In this document: positions 27,796-36,488 of the stretch, piece by piece | How positions within the stretch are numbered: the stretch's first letter is position 1 | How the letters are laid out: each line of letters begins with the position of its first letter | The notes under the pieces: generated by a model | What the model was told of the DNA's origin: nothing | Database searches by the model: none | What the model saw: the letters and a program-made list of their open reading frames with translations, nothing else | Source of the DNA: Streptococcus oralis | GTDB taxonomy: Bacteria > Bacillota > Bacilli > Lactobacillales > Streptococcaceae | NCBI RefSeq assembly: GCF_016028255.1 | Contig: NZ_CP065707.1 | Span: 1,689,001 to 1,753,000, forward strand | DNA: 64,000 nucleotides | Direction: 5' to 3' | Translations under genes and position numbers: made by a program

Positions 27796-27972
27796 TTAGA
27801 ATTTTTTACGTTTACGAGCTGCTTCTGATTTACGTTTACGTTTTACAGAAGGTTTTTCATAGAATTCACGTTTGCGTGTTTCTTGAAGAGTACCAGCTTT
27901 AGTAACCGCACGTTTGAAACGACGAAGTGCATCGTCAAGAGATTCATTCTTACGTACTACTGTTTTAGACAT
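27796..27972 (-). CDS. rpsU: 30S ribosomal protein S21
   Basis: Small-subunit ribosomal protein of 58 residues, strongly basic, ending in [14 protein letters not shown]. The start is ATG 27972 with GGGAG upstream; the upstream-extended frame is not used in relatives. Single-gene unit followed by a strong terminator. Confidence 0.97.
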
Positions 27973-28130
27973 TTTTTTCACTCCCTTCAAGTTCAAGATC
28001 TATTCCATTTTACACGCAAAATGAATAAATGTCAAGGAAAAACTGCCAAAACTTATATTATCTTCAATTTTCTTTTTAAAAGGGACAACGTATTAGAATA
28101 GATGTCATAATAGCGAAAAAAAAAATTATT

Positions 28131-28754
28131 TTAATCCTGTTCAGAAACAACTTTTATTTCTTTATCATTTACAATAACAGCTTGTGAATTGTTCATTCGC
28201 ATTAAGTCGAGCTGATTTTTATAGGTTTCAAAGGTCTTCTTGCTACTATCAGTAAAAGGCTCCTCACCATAATGTGGAAGGATGTAAAACTCCACTTCAT
28301 CCAATCCCGCTGTATCCGATAACTCTTTCGCTACCGTCTTGTCGTCCATTAGTTTATTGTAGTCAATATCCTTGGCTGTAATGATAGCCCCTGCTGATTC
28401 TCCCACATAGACCAACCCATCTCTTATTTGCTCTTTGATGAGAGATAGGAGTTGCTTTTTCTTTAATTCTTGCAATAAATAAAAGGTATTCCCGCCTGAG
28501 ATATAAAGAATCTTACTTTGGAAAATCTTTGCCTGTGCAGTTTCTCGATCACAAGAAGCAATATCTAGAACCTCTATCTCAAATCCTAAATCTCTGAATG
28601 TTTGCTGAGCCTCATCGATATAGGCAGTATAATCCTCTTTGTTCCCAGCGGTAGGAATAAATAAAACCTTGTTTTCTAGATTCTTTTCCTTTGCATAATC
28701 GCTAAAAAGCTTTTTGACTCCAGCAAAGTATGAACATAAAAATAATTGTTTCAT
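28131..28754 (-). CDS. peptidase E-like protein (S51 family)
   Basis: Class I glutamine-amidotransferase-like serine peptidase of the S51 (dipeptidase E) family, 207 residues. The nucleophile-elbow serine is in GESAGAI near residue 125, preceded by ILYISGGNTFYLLQEL. The start ATG 28754 has GGAGG 7 nt upstream and gives MKQLFLCSYF. Relatives cleave Asp-X dipeptides; activity here is inferred. It lies 13 bases after the methyltransferase gene. Confidence 0.88.
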   Translation of the reverse strand: MKQLFLCSYFAGVKKLFSDYAKEKNLENKVLFIPTAGNKEDYTAYIDEAQQTFRDLGFEIEVLDIASCDRETAQAKIFQSKILYISGGNTFYLLQELKKKQLLSLIKEQIRDGLVYVGESAGAIITAKDIDYNKLMDDKTVAKELSDTAGLDEVEFYILPHYGEEPFTDSSKKTFETYKNQLDLMRMNNSQAVIVNDKEIKVVSEQD

Positions 28755-28767
28755 GATTGTACCTCCA

Positions 28768-29385
28768 TTAGTTTTTAACAATTTTATAAAGGATCCACGA
28801 TCCCTTTCTTTGACTAGTTATGAGCTCAAAGCCTACTGATAACAAGAATCGTCTAAATGCTTCTTCGCTTTGAACCTCTGGTAAAAAATAAGATAACTTG
28901 TTATATTCACAAGCCAGCAAGAGCATCCCGTCTGATTTGAGTACTCTTCGAAGTTCTATAAAAGAAGCCTCTAGATCCTGCCAATGAAAATGAGTTTGAA
29001 AGGCTGTGATTAAATCAACACTTTCATCAGAAAAGCCTGTCTCCCTAACGTCTCTTCGTTCAAATTTTAAATTAGTTATCTCTATCTGTTTGGCTTGAGC
29101 TACTGCAGCATCTGAAATATCGATTCCAGTTATAGTACTTTGCAGAAAAGTTTCTTTCAGTAGGATGGTTGAACGGCCATTTCCAACTCCTACATCTAAG
29201 ATTACAGGGTAAAATGTCCTATCCAGATGACGAATTGCCCATACAAACATGGGGAGGTAGGCTCTATTCCACAATTTCATCATTCGTTTTCCTAGAAAGC
29301 CCGAAGGGTTCTTTGATTGCTGAATGAGACGAGAAAACAGTAACATCAAAAGTAAAAAACAAGTAAAACCAATTATATAAATCAA
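28768..29385 (-). CDS. class I SAM-dependent methyltransferase, membrane-anchored
   Basis: About 205 residues. An N-terminal hydrophobic segment (IYIIGFTCFLLLMLLFSRLI) is followed by a class I methyltransferase fold: motif I VILDVGVGNGRSTILL, then TGIDISDAAVAQAKQ and SVDLITAFQTHFHW. Substrate unknown. I place the start at TTG 29385 because GAGGAGG lies 7 nt upstream and the promoter -10 lies just before; the longest frame would start at 29472, upstream of the promoter. Confidence 0.8.
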   Translation of the reverse strand: MIYIIGFTCFLLLMLLFSRLIQQSKNPSGFLGKRMMKLWNRAYLPMFVWAIRHLDRTFYPVILDVGVGNGRSTILLKETFLQSTITGIDISDAAVAQAKQIEITNLKFERRDVRETGFSDESVDLITAFQTHFHWQDLEASFIELRRVLKSDGMLLLACEYNKLSYFLPEVQSEEAFRRFLLSVGFELITSQRKGSWILYKIVKN

Positions 29386-29409
29386 AGTCGAGCCTCCTCG
29401 TATAGCTAT

Positions 29410-29418
29410 ATTATACCA
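29410..29418 (-). promoter_or_regulatory. extended -10 promoter of the methyltransferase/peptidase pair
   Basis: TG-G-TATAAT on the minus strand (TATAAT 29410-29415), then a short leader with GAGGAGG and the TTG start. Confidence 0.65.
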
Positions 29419-29449
29419 CTTTAGCAGGATAGTGAACATTTGAAGTAAA

Positions 29450-29480
29450 AAGCCACTCACTCCAAAGAGCAAGTGGTTCT
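29450..29480 (-). terminator. terminator after nagB
   Basis: On the minus strand CCACTTGCTC pairs with GAGTGAGTGG (two wobbles) around TTTG and is followed by CTTTTTAC, just past the nagB stop codon. Confidence 0.75.
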
Positions 29481-29487
29481 TGTAATT

Positions 29488-30195
29488 TTACTTTTCAAGC
29501 AAGCTGAGCGCTTCAGCATCCGCAATAATAGTCACATCAGGGTGGTTTTGTAGGCTACTTGCTGGGAGGTTCTCAGTCACTGGGCCTGATACTGTTCCAG
29601 CAATGGCCTCTGCTTTCGACTCACCGTAAGCAAAGAGAATAATTGACTTGGCATCCAAGATGTTTTTAATCCCCATTGAGATGGCTTGAGTTGGAACGTC
29701 TTCAATCTTGTCAAAGAAGCGAGCATTGGCTTCGATAGTAGATTGATCAAGTTCTACTAGATGCGTTTGACTGTCAAATGAAGTGCCTGGTTCGTTAAAG
29801 CCGATATGTCCATTGCGTCCAATTCCTAAAATTTGGAGATCAACTGGATGATCAGCCAAAATTTGGTTGTAGCGTTCCACTTCAGCTTCAGCATTGTCCT
29901 TAATCCCACGGGGTAAGAAGCTTTCTTTAAATGGTTTTTGGTTGAATAAGTGTTCTTGCATAAAGTGGCGGTAAGACTGAGGATTGTCTCCGTCAAGTCC
30001 TACATACTCATCAAGGTTTACACTGGTTAGATTTGAGAAATCAAGGTCACTCTCAACGATTTCCTTGTAAAACTCAAGCGGGCTGCTCCCTGTCGCAAGT
30101 CCTAATGTTTGAGCACCATTGGCCAATTTTTCCTTCAAAATCTCAAAAGCAACTTTTCCACCTTCAACTTGATTTTCAACTTTAATAACTTTCAT
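29488..30195 (-). CDS. nagB: glucosamine-6-phosphate deaminase
   Basis: Converts glucosamine-6-phosphate to fructose-6-phosphate and ammonia, feeding amino sugars into glycolysis. The 235 residues carry [16 protein letters not shown] near the start, the active-site [20 protein letters not shown] and [20 protein letters not shown] supports the start. A consensus promoter with a GntR/NagR-type palindrome in its spacer lies upstream, so repression lifted by amino-sugar phosphates is likely. Confidence 0.97.
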   Translation of the reverse strand: MKVIKVENQVEGGKVAFEILKEKLANGAQTLGLATGSSPLEFYKEIVESDLDFSNLTSVNLDEYVGLDGDNPQSYRHFMQEHLFNQKPFKESFLPRGIKDNAEAEVERYNQILADHPVDLQILGIGRNGHIGFNEPGTSFDSQTHLVELDQSTIEANARFFDKIEDVPTQAISMGIKNILDAKSIILFAYGESKAEAIAGTVSGPVTENLPASSLQNHPDVTIIADAEALSLLEK

Positions 30196-30224
30196 CTTTT
30201 CATCCTCCGTTTTAATCTATATTT

Positions 30225-30253
30225 ATTATATGGTATAGACCAATTTATGTCAA
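30225..30253 (-). promoter_or_regulatory. nagB promoter with NagR-type operator
   Basis: Minus strand TTGACA (30248-30253), 17-bp spacer, TATAAT (30225-30230). The spacer holds the near-palindrome TTGGTCTATACCA (30231-30243), resembling the GntR-family NagR/DasR-type sites of amino-sugar regulons. Confidence 0.85.
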
Positions 30254-30300
30254 GTGAAAACGATTTAATTTCTAAAAAAAGAGCGCCCAAACTTGAAACA

Positions 30301-30309
30301 TGTTATAAT
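30301..30309 (+). promoter_or_regulatory. extended -10 promoter of queA
   Basis: TG-T-TATAAT on the plus strand (TATAAT 30304-30309), 24 bases before the first ATG. No good -35 at the usual distance. Confidence 0.65.
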
Positions 30310-30333
30310 GGATAAGATTAGAACTTAGAAAGA

Positions 30334-31374
30334 ATGATGAAAAAAATGAATACAGCTGATTTTGATTTCCACTTACCTGAGGAATTGATTGCCCAAACAC
30401 CACTTGAAAAACGAGATGCCTCTAAACTCCTCATCGTAAACCGAGAAACGGGAGAGTTTCAGGATAAACACTTCCACTCCATTATTGATATGTTGGAACC
30501 TGGCGATGCTCTTGTTATGAACGACACCCGTGTTCTCCCTGCTCGCCTTTATGGTCAAAAGGAAGAAACAGGAGGCCACGTGGAACTTCTCCTTCTCAAA
30601 AATACTGTTGGTGATGAGTGGGAAGTCCTAGCCAAACCTGCCAAACGCCTCAAGGTCGGTACTCGTGTCAACTTTGGCGATGGTCGCCTCAGCGCTGTAG
30701 TTACGGAAGAATTGACCCACGGAGGCCGTATTGTCCGCTTTGAATACCAAGGAATTTTCCTAGAAGTCTTGGAAAGTCTAGGAGAAATGCCATTACCGCC
30801 TTATATCCACGAAAAACTAGATGATCGTGAACGTTATCAAACCGTCTACGCTAAAGAAAGTGGCTCTGCTGCTGCACCAACTGCTGGATTGCACTTCACC
30901 AAAGAACTGCTCGCAGAAATCCAAGCCAAGGGTGTCCATTTGGTTTATTTGACCCTCCACGTTGGTTTAGGAACCTTTAGACCCGTTTCTGTTGACAATC
31001 TGGACGAACATGAGATGCACTCAGAGTTCTACCAACTTTCTGATGAAGCAGCAGCCACCCTTCGCTCTGTCAAGGAAAATGGTGGACGCGTTATCGCTGT
31101 TGGAACCACTTCTATCCGCACACTGGAAACCATCGGTTCCAAGTTTGATGGGCAAATCCAAGCAGATTCTGGTTGGACCAATATCTTTATCAAACCTGGA
31201 TACGAATGGAAGGTTGTCGATGCTTTCTCAACCAACTTCCATCTACCAAAATCAACCCTCGTCATGCTAGTTTCTGCCTTTGCAGGTCGTGACTTAGTCT
31301 TAGATGCTTACCAGCACGCTATTCAAGAACACTACCGTTTCTTCAGTTTCGGTGATGCCATGTTTATCTATTAA
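30334..31374 (+). CDS. queA: S-adenosylmethionine:tRNA ribosyltransferase-isomerase
   Basis: Transfers and isomerises the ribosyl part of SAM onto preQ1 in tRNA to make epoxyqueuosine. About 342-346 residues, full length. Family blocks are [54 protein letters not shown] and the end [12 protein letters not shown]. Three in-frame ATG codons compete (30334, 30337, 30346); 30346 gives the common MNTADFDF start, while AGAAAG before 30334 is the only hint of a Shine-Dalgarno. Confidence 0.97.
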   Translation: MMKKMNTADFDFHLPEELIAQTPLEKRDASKLLIVNRETGEFQDKHFHSIIDMLEPGDALVMNDTRVLPARLYGQKEETGGHVELLLLKNTVGDEWEVLAKPAKRLKVGTRVNFGDGRLSAVVTEELTHGGRIVRFEYQGIFLEVLESLGEMPLPPYIHEKLDDRERYQTVYAKESGSAAAPTAGLHFTKELLAEIQAKGVHLVYLTLHVGLGTFRPVSVDNLDEHEMHSEFYQLSDEAAATLRSVKENGGRVIAVGTTSIRTLETIGSKFDGQIQADSGWTNIFIKPGYEWKVVDAFSTNFHLPKSTLVMLVSAFAGRDLVLDAYQHAIQEHYRFFSFGDAMFIY

Positions 31375-31375
31375 A

Positions 31376-31434
31376 AATAGCTCCGCCATTTCTTTAGGAT
31401 AGTTTATTCCTAAGAGATGACAGGGCTATTTCTG
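31376..31434. terminator. bidirectional terminator between queA and the B3/B4 gene
   Basis: AAATAGC and GCTATTT close a long interrupted hairpin whose upper part pairs TCTTTAGGA with TCCTAAGAGA. T-rich sequence follows on the minus strand (CTATTTTTAA). The flanking genes converge. Confidence 0.65.
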
Positions 31435-31435
31435 T

Positions 31436-32143
31436 TTAAAGTGTAATTTCTGGGGACTCAGAAGTTAGATGAACCAGTTTGCCTTGAACACCAAAGTAGT
31501 CCTTTACCAAGTCCTGTAATTCTTCCATGGCAACCCGAGCACGTCTTGCCTGTTCAGCATTGATCGCTTCAATCACTAAGACAGCATCTTTTGTCTCTTC
31601 TGTCAACATGGTTCTCTGGGCTTCACGCCAGTTTAAACAACGACAGACTGCTCCTTCATCATCGTAATAGATGATTTCTTCAGGTAAAGCAGGCGCATCG
31701 TTTTCAGCTCCTAGTGGAAAGAAAGGTTCTCCTCCCTTAGCCTGACCAAGATGAAGATTGCCTACAATCTTGTTCACATCCTCGCCACCACAGGGAACCG
31801 CATAAGATAGAGAGACACTATTGTAGATGTCTACCAAGGGATTGATGGGATTAAACTCTCTTCCCTGACTGACCCGCTTAAGTAGGGCTTCAATCGAAGA
31901 ACGAGCACCTTTTTTCGTTTTGAACTTGCTGAAAGCCTGACGCCATTCTTGAATGACATCATTCTGAGTAAAATTCTCGTCCGAAATGAAATCCTCAGCT
32001 CGTTTAGCTCCCTTATCTAGCAAGGTTTTGAAATAGGGATCCTTGCTTTCATCAACTGTATTATCTAATCCCTTTACTACTAAAACGCTAATCTGTGCTT
32101 CTGGAAACAAGCCCCAAAATTCATTTTCAACGATAACTTTCAT
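31436..32143 (-). CDS. B3/B4 domain-containing protein
   Basis: A 235-residue stand-alone B3/B4 domain like the editing region of the phenylalanyl-tRNA synthetase beta chain. Matching blocks are NPLVDIYNSVSLSYAVPCGGEDVNKI and GGEPFFPLGAENDAPALPEEIIYYDDEGAVCRCLNWREAQRT-like sequence. It may hydrolyse mischarged tRNA or bind small amino compounds; role unknown. It follows the MarR-family gene by 13 bases, so the pair forms an operon. Confidence 0.85.
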   Translation of the reverse strand: MKVIVENEFWGLFPEAQISVLVVKGLDNTVDESKDPYFKTLLDKGAKRAEDFISDENFTQNDVIQEWRQAFSKFKTKKGARSSIEALLKRVSQGREFNPINPLVDIYNSVSLSYAVPCGGEDVNKIVGNLHLGQAKGGEPFFPLGAENDAPALPEEIIYYDDEGAVCRCLNWREAQRTMLTEETKDAVLVIEAINAEQARRARVAMEELQDLVKDYFGVQGKLVHLTSESPEITL

Positions 32144-32156
32144 CTTTCACCTCTTA

Positions 32157-32609
32157 TTATAAATAATTTCTTTTCTGGCCTTTTTTGACCATATCCCAAT
32201 CACTTGTAATATTTTTTCTAACCCGAATTAGTAGGCTCTCCAGTTCCCTGGCTTCTTCCTTAGAAAATCCCTTTAAGGCTGAATTCTCCGAGTAGTGATG
32301 TTCAGCAAGGATAAAAGGATAAAGTGCCTCTCCTTTTTCAGTGACAAACCACTCTTTATTTTTCCGATTTGTACTGGTCATTCCTTGTTTTATTAACCCC
32401 TTTTCTTCCAGTTTTTTTACTGAACGAGCAACTGTCGAACGGTCAACCTTCAGTAAATCCGACAAGACTTCTTGAATGATTCCTGGGTTCTCCTTGATTC
32501 GCACCAAATAAAGATACTGACCACGAGCTAGGTCTATATCACGAAATTCGATATTGGCAATAGAGTCCAAGGCACGTGCTATAATTCCGATTTCGCGTAA
32601 TAACGACAT
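32157..32609 (-). CDS. MarR-family transcriptional regulator
   Basis: A 150-residue winged-helix regulator. The DNA-binding part is LSDLLKVDRSTVARSVKKLEEKGLIKQGMTSTNRKNKEWFVTE. Start ATG 32609 has GAGGAGG upstream and yields MSLLREIGIIARAL. A palindrome TTGCA-AA-TGCAA overlaps the -35 box of its own promoter, so autorepression is plausible. It controls at least the B3/B4 gene in its operon. Confidence 0.9.
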   Translation of the reverse strand: MSLLREIGIIARALDSIANIEFRDIDLARGQYLYLVRIKENPGIIQEVLSDLLKVDRSTVARSVKKLEEKGLIKQGMTSTNRKNKEWFVTEKGEALYPFILAEHHYSENSALKGFSKEEARELESLLIRVRKNITSDWDMVKKGQKRNYL

Positions 32610-32636
32610 GTTTCCTCCTCTCGTATCTATGATGAT

Positions 32637-32665
32637 AGAATAGCATATTTTTGTTGCAAATGCAA
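32637..32665 (-). promoter_or_regulatory. promoter and candidate operator of the MarR/B3-B4 operon
   Basis: Minus strand TTGCAT (32660-32665), 17-bp spacer, TATTCT (32637-32642). The perfect palindrome TTGCA-AA-TGCAA (32654-32665) covers the -35 box. Confidence 0.65.
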
Positions 32666-32667
32666 TA

Positions 32668-32695
32668 AAAGACGCTTTGAAAACAAAGCGTCTTT
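32668..32695 (-). terminator. terminator after the YihY gene
   Basis: AAAGACGCTTTG and CAAAGCGTCTTT pair perfectly (12 bp) around AAAA; on the minus strand TTTTATTG follows. The hairpin begins 2 bases past the stop codon and its tail runs into the MarR operator. Confidence 0.9.
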
Positions 32696-32697
32696 TT

Positions 32698-33582
32698 TTA
32701 TTCTTCATTTTTTAAAAAGAATGTGTTATCACGAAACTTTGGATCCTTCAAACTCTGCACACTGGCATTGATAACTGCTCCGATAATCAGAATCTTTGCG
32801 ATGAGTATAAACCAGAACATCATCACCACCACGATAATGGAACTGAAAAATCGGACATCGACTAGATGGTTGACATAGTTATTGAAATAGACAGAAAAGA
32901 TATTCAACAGAAAGACAAGCGTCAGCAAAACAAAGATACTACCAGGAAAAACGTAGCGAATACGAGGGACTCTGACATTTGGAAGGAAATAGTAGAGCAT
33001 GACCAAGATGGCAAAGAGCAAGGCATAAATCAAAGGGCCTGTAAAGTCCTGTAGGTAATCAAAGAAAGGACTGTCTGATTGCCAGTAAGTTTTGAGCAGG
33101 TTGAGCAACATACGCCCAAACATACTCAAAAATAAGGCTAGGGCAAAAAGAATTTGCAAGCCAAAGCTGACGAGTAAACTCATCAATTGATGGGAGATAA
33201 TACCTCGGCTCTTGGCCACTCCATAGGCCTTATTAAAAGCTTTTTGGAGGAAATCCATTGATTTCGAGAAGGTCCAAAGGGCAGACAAGACTGCAAAACT
33301 CAGCAAACCAGTCGATGGTTGAGTCAAGACTTCTCGGGCAATCTTTGCGACCACATCATAGACCGTATCCGGCACAAATTCCTTGATGGTGAGCAAAAAA
33401 TTTGAAATCGGAATTTGAAAATAGGGCAAAATATTGACCACTATCATCAGCAAGGGGAAGATTGAAACCAACCAATAGTAGGCAACTGCAACACTGGTCA
33501 ACTCACTATCAGATGCTTGATAATAATGCAAAAAAGCTTTCAATAAGGGCCTGTCCATCAGCTCTTTCCACCACTTTTTCAT
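32698..33582 (-). CDS. YihY/BrkB family membrane protein
   Basis: A 294-residue inner-membrane protein with six hydrophobic segments. The opening SVAVAYYWLVSIFPLLMIVVNILPYF and the segment FSVLSALWTFSKSMDFLQKAFNKAYG-like region match the YihY (formerly RNase BN) family. The family is not a ribonuclease; transport or envelope roles are suggested. It follows the antiporter gene by 35 bases and ends the operon. Confidence 0.9.
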   Translation of the reverse strand: MKKWWKELMDRPLLKAFLHYYQASDSELTSVAVAYYWLVSIFPLLMIVVNILPYFQIPISNFLLTIKEFVPDTVYDVVAKIAREVLTQPSTGLLSFAVLSALWTFSKSMDFLQKAFNKAYGVAKSRGIISHQLMSLLVSFGLQILFALALFLSMFGRMLLNLLKTYWQSDSPFFDYLQDFTGPLIYALLFAILVMLYYFLPNVRVPRIRYVFPGSIFVLLTLVFLLNIFSVYFNNYVNHLVDVRFFSSIIVVVMMFWFILIAKILIIGAVINASVQSLKDPKFRDNTFFLKNEE

Positions 33583-33617
33583 GTTGCGATCCTCCTAATA
33601 CAAGTTGATTTTCTAAA

Positions 33618-35672
33618 CTAATTTCTTCTGACTAATTCCATCATATCATAGGGTAGGGTATTTGCGGCTTCTTTTAGAGAATAATTCTCAAGATTATTGA
33701 CATTTTGCCGTAATTTCTTGGCATACTTGGTTGTAATCAATTTCTTCTCTTCGAATTCAAAGATTAACTTACGTTCTAGGTAGTAACCTCTTAGCATTTC
33801 ATCGATATTGTTTGGCTTGATGCGATTGATAACACGTTCGACAAAGGCACCACTACCGATAATGGCCGTCTCGCGCAGACGAGACTCTTGCATAAAACTA
33901 ATCAGAGAACTCTTGTAAACCCCTTTGAGATTTTCCAAACTTTCGATAATCAACTCTGTATTTTCCAGATAGAGTTCGGATATTTGATCATAATCAATAG
34001 CTCGAAGGCGGCGTTGCTCCTTGTCATTCCAACTACGGAAGGTCTGACCAAGAGTCAGCAACTCATGAAGGAGAAAACGTAAGATACGGAGTGATACAAG
34101 GAAGTAATAAGTAAGACGAGATGCTACCTTACGATTGATACTCTGCTCCATATTTTTCAGATAGCGTTGATAAACTTGATAACCACGCTCACCGATTCTC
34201 CCTTCCTCGTAAGCCTGTTCCAAACCATCACTTTCGATACTCAAGATGAGGAGTTTTAAAGCCTCCCAGTCCTCTTGAGCTCTCTTATTTTCCTGACTAA
34301 GGATGAGGTTTTCAATCCGACCATGGTAATTGTCAATAGCTGCATACAGAGGAAGTTTGTTCTTGTGATGGTCTAGCTCTTTTTCTAATTCTGTAGCTAC
34401 ATCATTCAAAATCGCTATATGCATCAAGTGATCCTTGCTTTCCTCTTGTTCCTCAGATAAGTGAGGGAGAACCAGCAAACCCGTTAAAAAGCTCAATAGT
34501 GTAACGCCTGCTACTAGAAAAAGTAAGAGGGGATACTCCTGCTCTAGATTGCTTGGTATGAGAAGAATGGTTGCAATAGATACTGTTCCTTTTACACCAG
34601 AGAAGGTCAAAAGAAGCATATCCTTCATGTATTTACGGAGACTTTTCTTGAGGCGGCTTGTTCTCCAAACATAGAAGCCATAAATCATAACAAAGCGAAT
34701 TGCAAAAAGTAAAAGTGTCAGCAAAACAACCGATACTAATAGTAGTAAGGGGTTATAAAGGGGATTGGTCAGGATAGGTTCTGCTATCATTTCCAATTCC
34801 ATTCCCAAGATGACAAAGACAGAACCATTGAGCATAAAGGTCACGGTATGCCAAACAGTATCTGTAACAGTATCTACCTGAGCTTCGAGGAGTGTGATTT
34901 TTTTGAAACGACTGGCCTTCAAAATCCCTGCAACTACAACTGCGATAATCCCTGAAACATGGATTTCTTCAGCGATAAAGAAGGTCATGAGAGGTAAACT
35001 CAGTTCAAGCAAGAGTTCACTCGCTATATCAGTCGCTCGCACACTCAGTAAAAATGTATGCAAGAAACGATTGATCATTGCCGTCACAAAACCGACTGCA
35101 AAACCACCAAGGATCGAAAGCGCTAGGGAAGTCCCAGCTTGGCTGAGAGAAAAAGTTCCTGTTGTCCAAGCAGCAAGAGCCATCTGAAAGGCAACCAAAC
35201 CAGAAGCGTCATTTAAGAGCCCTTCCCCTTTTAGGATATTGGAAACCCGTTTTGGAAAACGAAAACGTTCAGAAAGAGATGCAAAGGCAACCAAATCTGT
35301 TGGCCCAAGTGCCGCTCCAACTGCTAAACAGGCAGCTAAAGGAAGAGTCATCCAAAGGAAGTGAGCCATGCCCCCCAAGCTTAAGGTCGAGATAAAAATC
35401 ACAGGAAAAATCAGAAAGACAACAATCCGCCAATGCTTCAAAATGGACGTAATATCCGCTTCTTCTGCCTCCCGGAAAAGTAAGGGACCAATAACCATGG
35501 CCAGAAACAGCTCTGTATTGAGATGAAAGTCCGTATCGGGAACAAATAAGCCAATCCCAATCCCCAAAAGGATTTGCACAAGAGGGAGGGGCAAAAAAGG
35601 CAAAAGTTTATTGGTCGTAGTTGAAACGATTAAGACTAATAAAAATAGAATCAGGTAAATTAGTAGTGTCAT
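33618..35672 (-). CDS. Na+/H+ antiporter, CPA1 (NhaP/NHE-like) family
   Basis: Exchanges Na+ (or K+) for protons across the membrane. Of 684 residues, the first ~410 form about twelve membrane segments with GPTDLVAFASLSERF and the ion-binding N-D pair in KGEGLLNDASGLVAFQMALA. The remaining ~270 residues are a hydrophilic, helical cytoplasmic tail that may be regulatory. AGGAGGG supports the ATG. It is fourth in a five-gene run led by the TIGR01212 radical SAM gene. Confidence 0.93.
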   Translation of the reverse strand: MTLLIYLILFLLVLIVSTTTNKLLPFLPLPLVQILLGIGIGLFVPDTDFHLNTELFLAMVIGPLLFREAEEADITSILKHWRIVVFLIFPVIFISTLSLGGMAHFLWMTLPLAACLAVGAALGPTDLVAFASLSERFRFPKRVSNILKGEGLLNDASGLVAFQMALAAWTTGTFSLSQAGTSLALSILGGFAVGFVTAMINRFLHTFLLSVRATDIASELLLELSLPLMTFFIAEEIHVSGIIAVVVAGILKASRFKKITLLEAQVDTVTDTVWHTVTFMLNGSVFVILGMELEMIAEPILTNPLYNPLLLLVSVVLLTLLLFAIRFVMIYGFYVWRTSRLKKSLRKYMKDMLLLTFSGVKGTVSIATILLIPSNLEQEYPLLLFLVAGVTLLSFLTGLLVLPHLSEEQEESKDHLMHIAILNDVATELEKELDHHKNKLPLYAAIDNYHGRIENLILSQENKRAQEDWEALKLLILSIESDGLEQAYEEGRIGERGYQVYQRYLKNMEQSINRKVASRLTYYFLVSLRILRFLLHELLTLGQTFRSWNDKEQRRLRAIDYDQISELYLENTELIIESLENLKGVYKSSLISFMQESRLRETAIIGSGAFVERVINRIKPNNIDEMLRGYYLERKLIFEFEEKKLITTKYAKKLRQNVNNLENYSLKEAANTLPYDMMELVRRN

Positions 35673-35683
35673 CTAGACCCTCC

Positions 35684-35938
35684 TTAGTCTTTTTTACAAC
35701 AAAATTCAAACATCTCCTTCTGCTCTTGGATCTTCTGATCAATCTTGGAACAGTCTTTGTGCTCAATTTTTTTCTGACATCGTTCCATTTCAAGAGCCAC
35801 TAATTTTTTCTTTATTTTAAGCATTTTCTTGCTCATATGTGCTTCGTCGAGCACTCCGACTGCTCGCTCGTGATGCGTTGACTCGACAAAATTTTGGCGC
35901 ATAGCCTCTAATTTCTCACGTAGGTATTGCTTATCCAT
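35684..35938 (-). CDS. small charged cysteine-containing protein, unknown
   Basis: I do not recognise a family. The 84 residues are almost wholly helical and highly charged, with four cysteines in the C-terminal half (MERCQKKIEHKDC, then FEFCCKKD at the very end). The spacing C-x8-C ... CC could bind metal or form disulfides. It overlaps the upstream methyltransferase gene by 8 bases and precedes the antiporter by 11, so translation in the operon is likely. Confidence 0.7.
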   Translation of the reverse strand: MDKQYLREKLEAMRQNFVESTHHERAVGVLDEAHMSKKMLKIKKKLVALEMERCQKKIEHKDCSKIDQKIQEQKEMFEFCCKKD

Positions 35939-36488
35939 GTCTATATCTTTCTAATTTCTCAATCATAACTAAAAACGGGGGATTGTTGACTTGGTTGAGT
36001 GTCCGATAAATGGCAGCTGTATACTCTTGTTGGTTCAACTGGCTAACAAAATCCAAAACAGCATCCCTTTCAATGTCTCCTCCCTTATGACCATAGTAGA
36101 TCATAATGGCAATCCTTCCACCCTTAACAAGCAAATGACAAAGCTTTTCAAGTGCTTCAATGGTAGTATGAGGTCGGGTGATAACGGATTTGTCAGCAGA
36201 AGGTAGATAACCCAGATTAAAAATCCCTGCCTTAGCTTCTGTCACAAATTGATCAAGTGTCTCATGGCCTTGCAAAATCAACTGAACATTCTCTAAACCT
36301 GCCTCATTTAAACGCTCTTGGGTTTTCTCCAAAGCCTGCTCCTGGATATCAAAGGCATAGACTTGCTTGGCTAGCTTGGCTAGAAAAAGGGTATCATGCC
36401 CATTGCCCATGGTCGCATCCACTACGATATCCTCTTTTGTCACAACTTCCGCCAAAAAATCATGTGCCATCTCAAGTGGTCTTTTCAT
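35931..36488 (-). CDS. YtqB-like class I SAM-dependent methyltransferase
   Basis: A 185-residue rRNA-methylase-like protein (YtqB/MraW_2-type family). SAM-binding motif VVDATMGNGHDTLFLAKL near residue 24, then FDIQEQALEKTQERL, FNLGYLPSADKSVITRPHTTIEAL and IMIYYGHKGGDIERD. The B. subtilis relative methylates tRNA near the anticodon (MnmM); a similar mnm5-type role is possible. It overlaps the radical SAM gene by 17 bases. Confidence 0.88.
   Translation of the reverse strand: MKRPLEMAHDFLAEVVTKEDIVVDATMGNGHDTLFLAKLAKQVYAFDIQEQALEKTQERLNEAGLENVQLILQGHETLDQFVTEAKAGIFNLGYLPSADKSVITRPHTTIEALEKLCHLLVKGGRIAIMIYYGHKGGDIERDAVLDFVSQLNQQEYTAAIYRTLNQVNNPPFLVMIEKLERYRHG

Noticed and set aside
28768-29472. 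Methyltransferase start at 29472
   Set aside because: That would place the coding sequence across its own promoter (29410-29418) and the nagB terminator.
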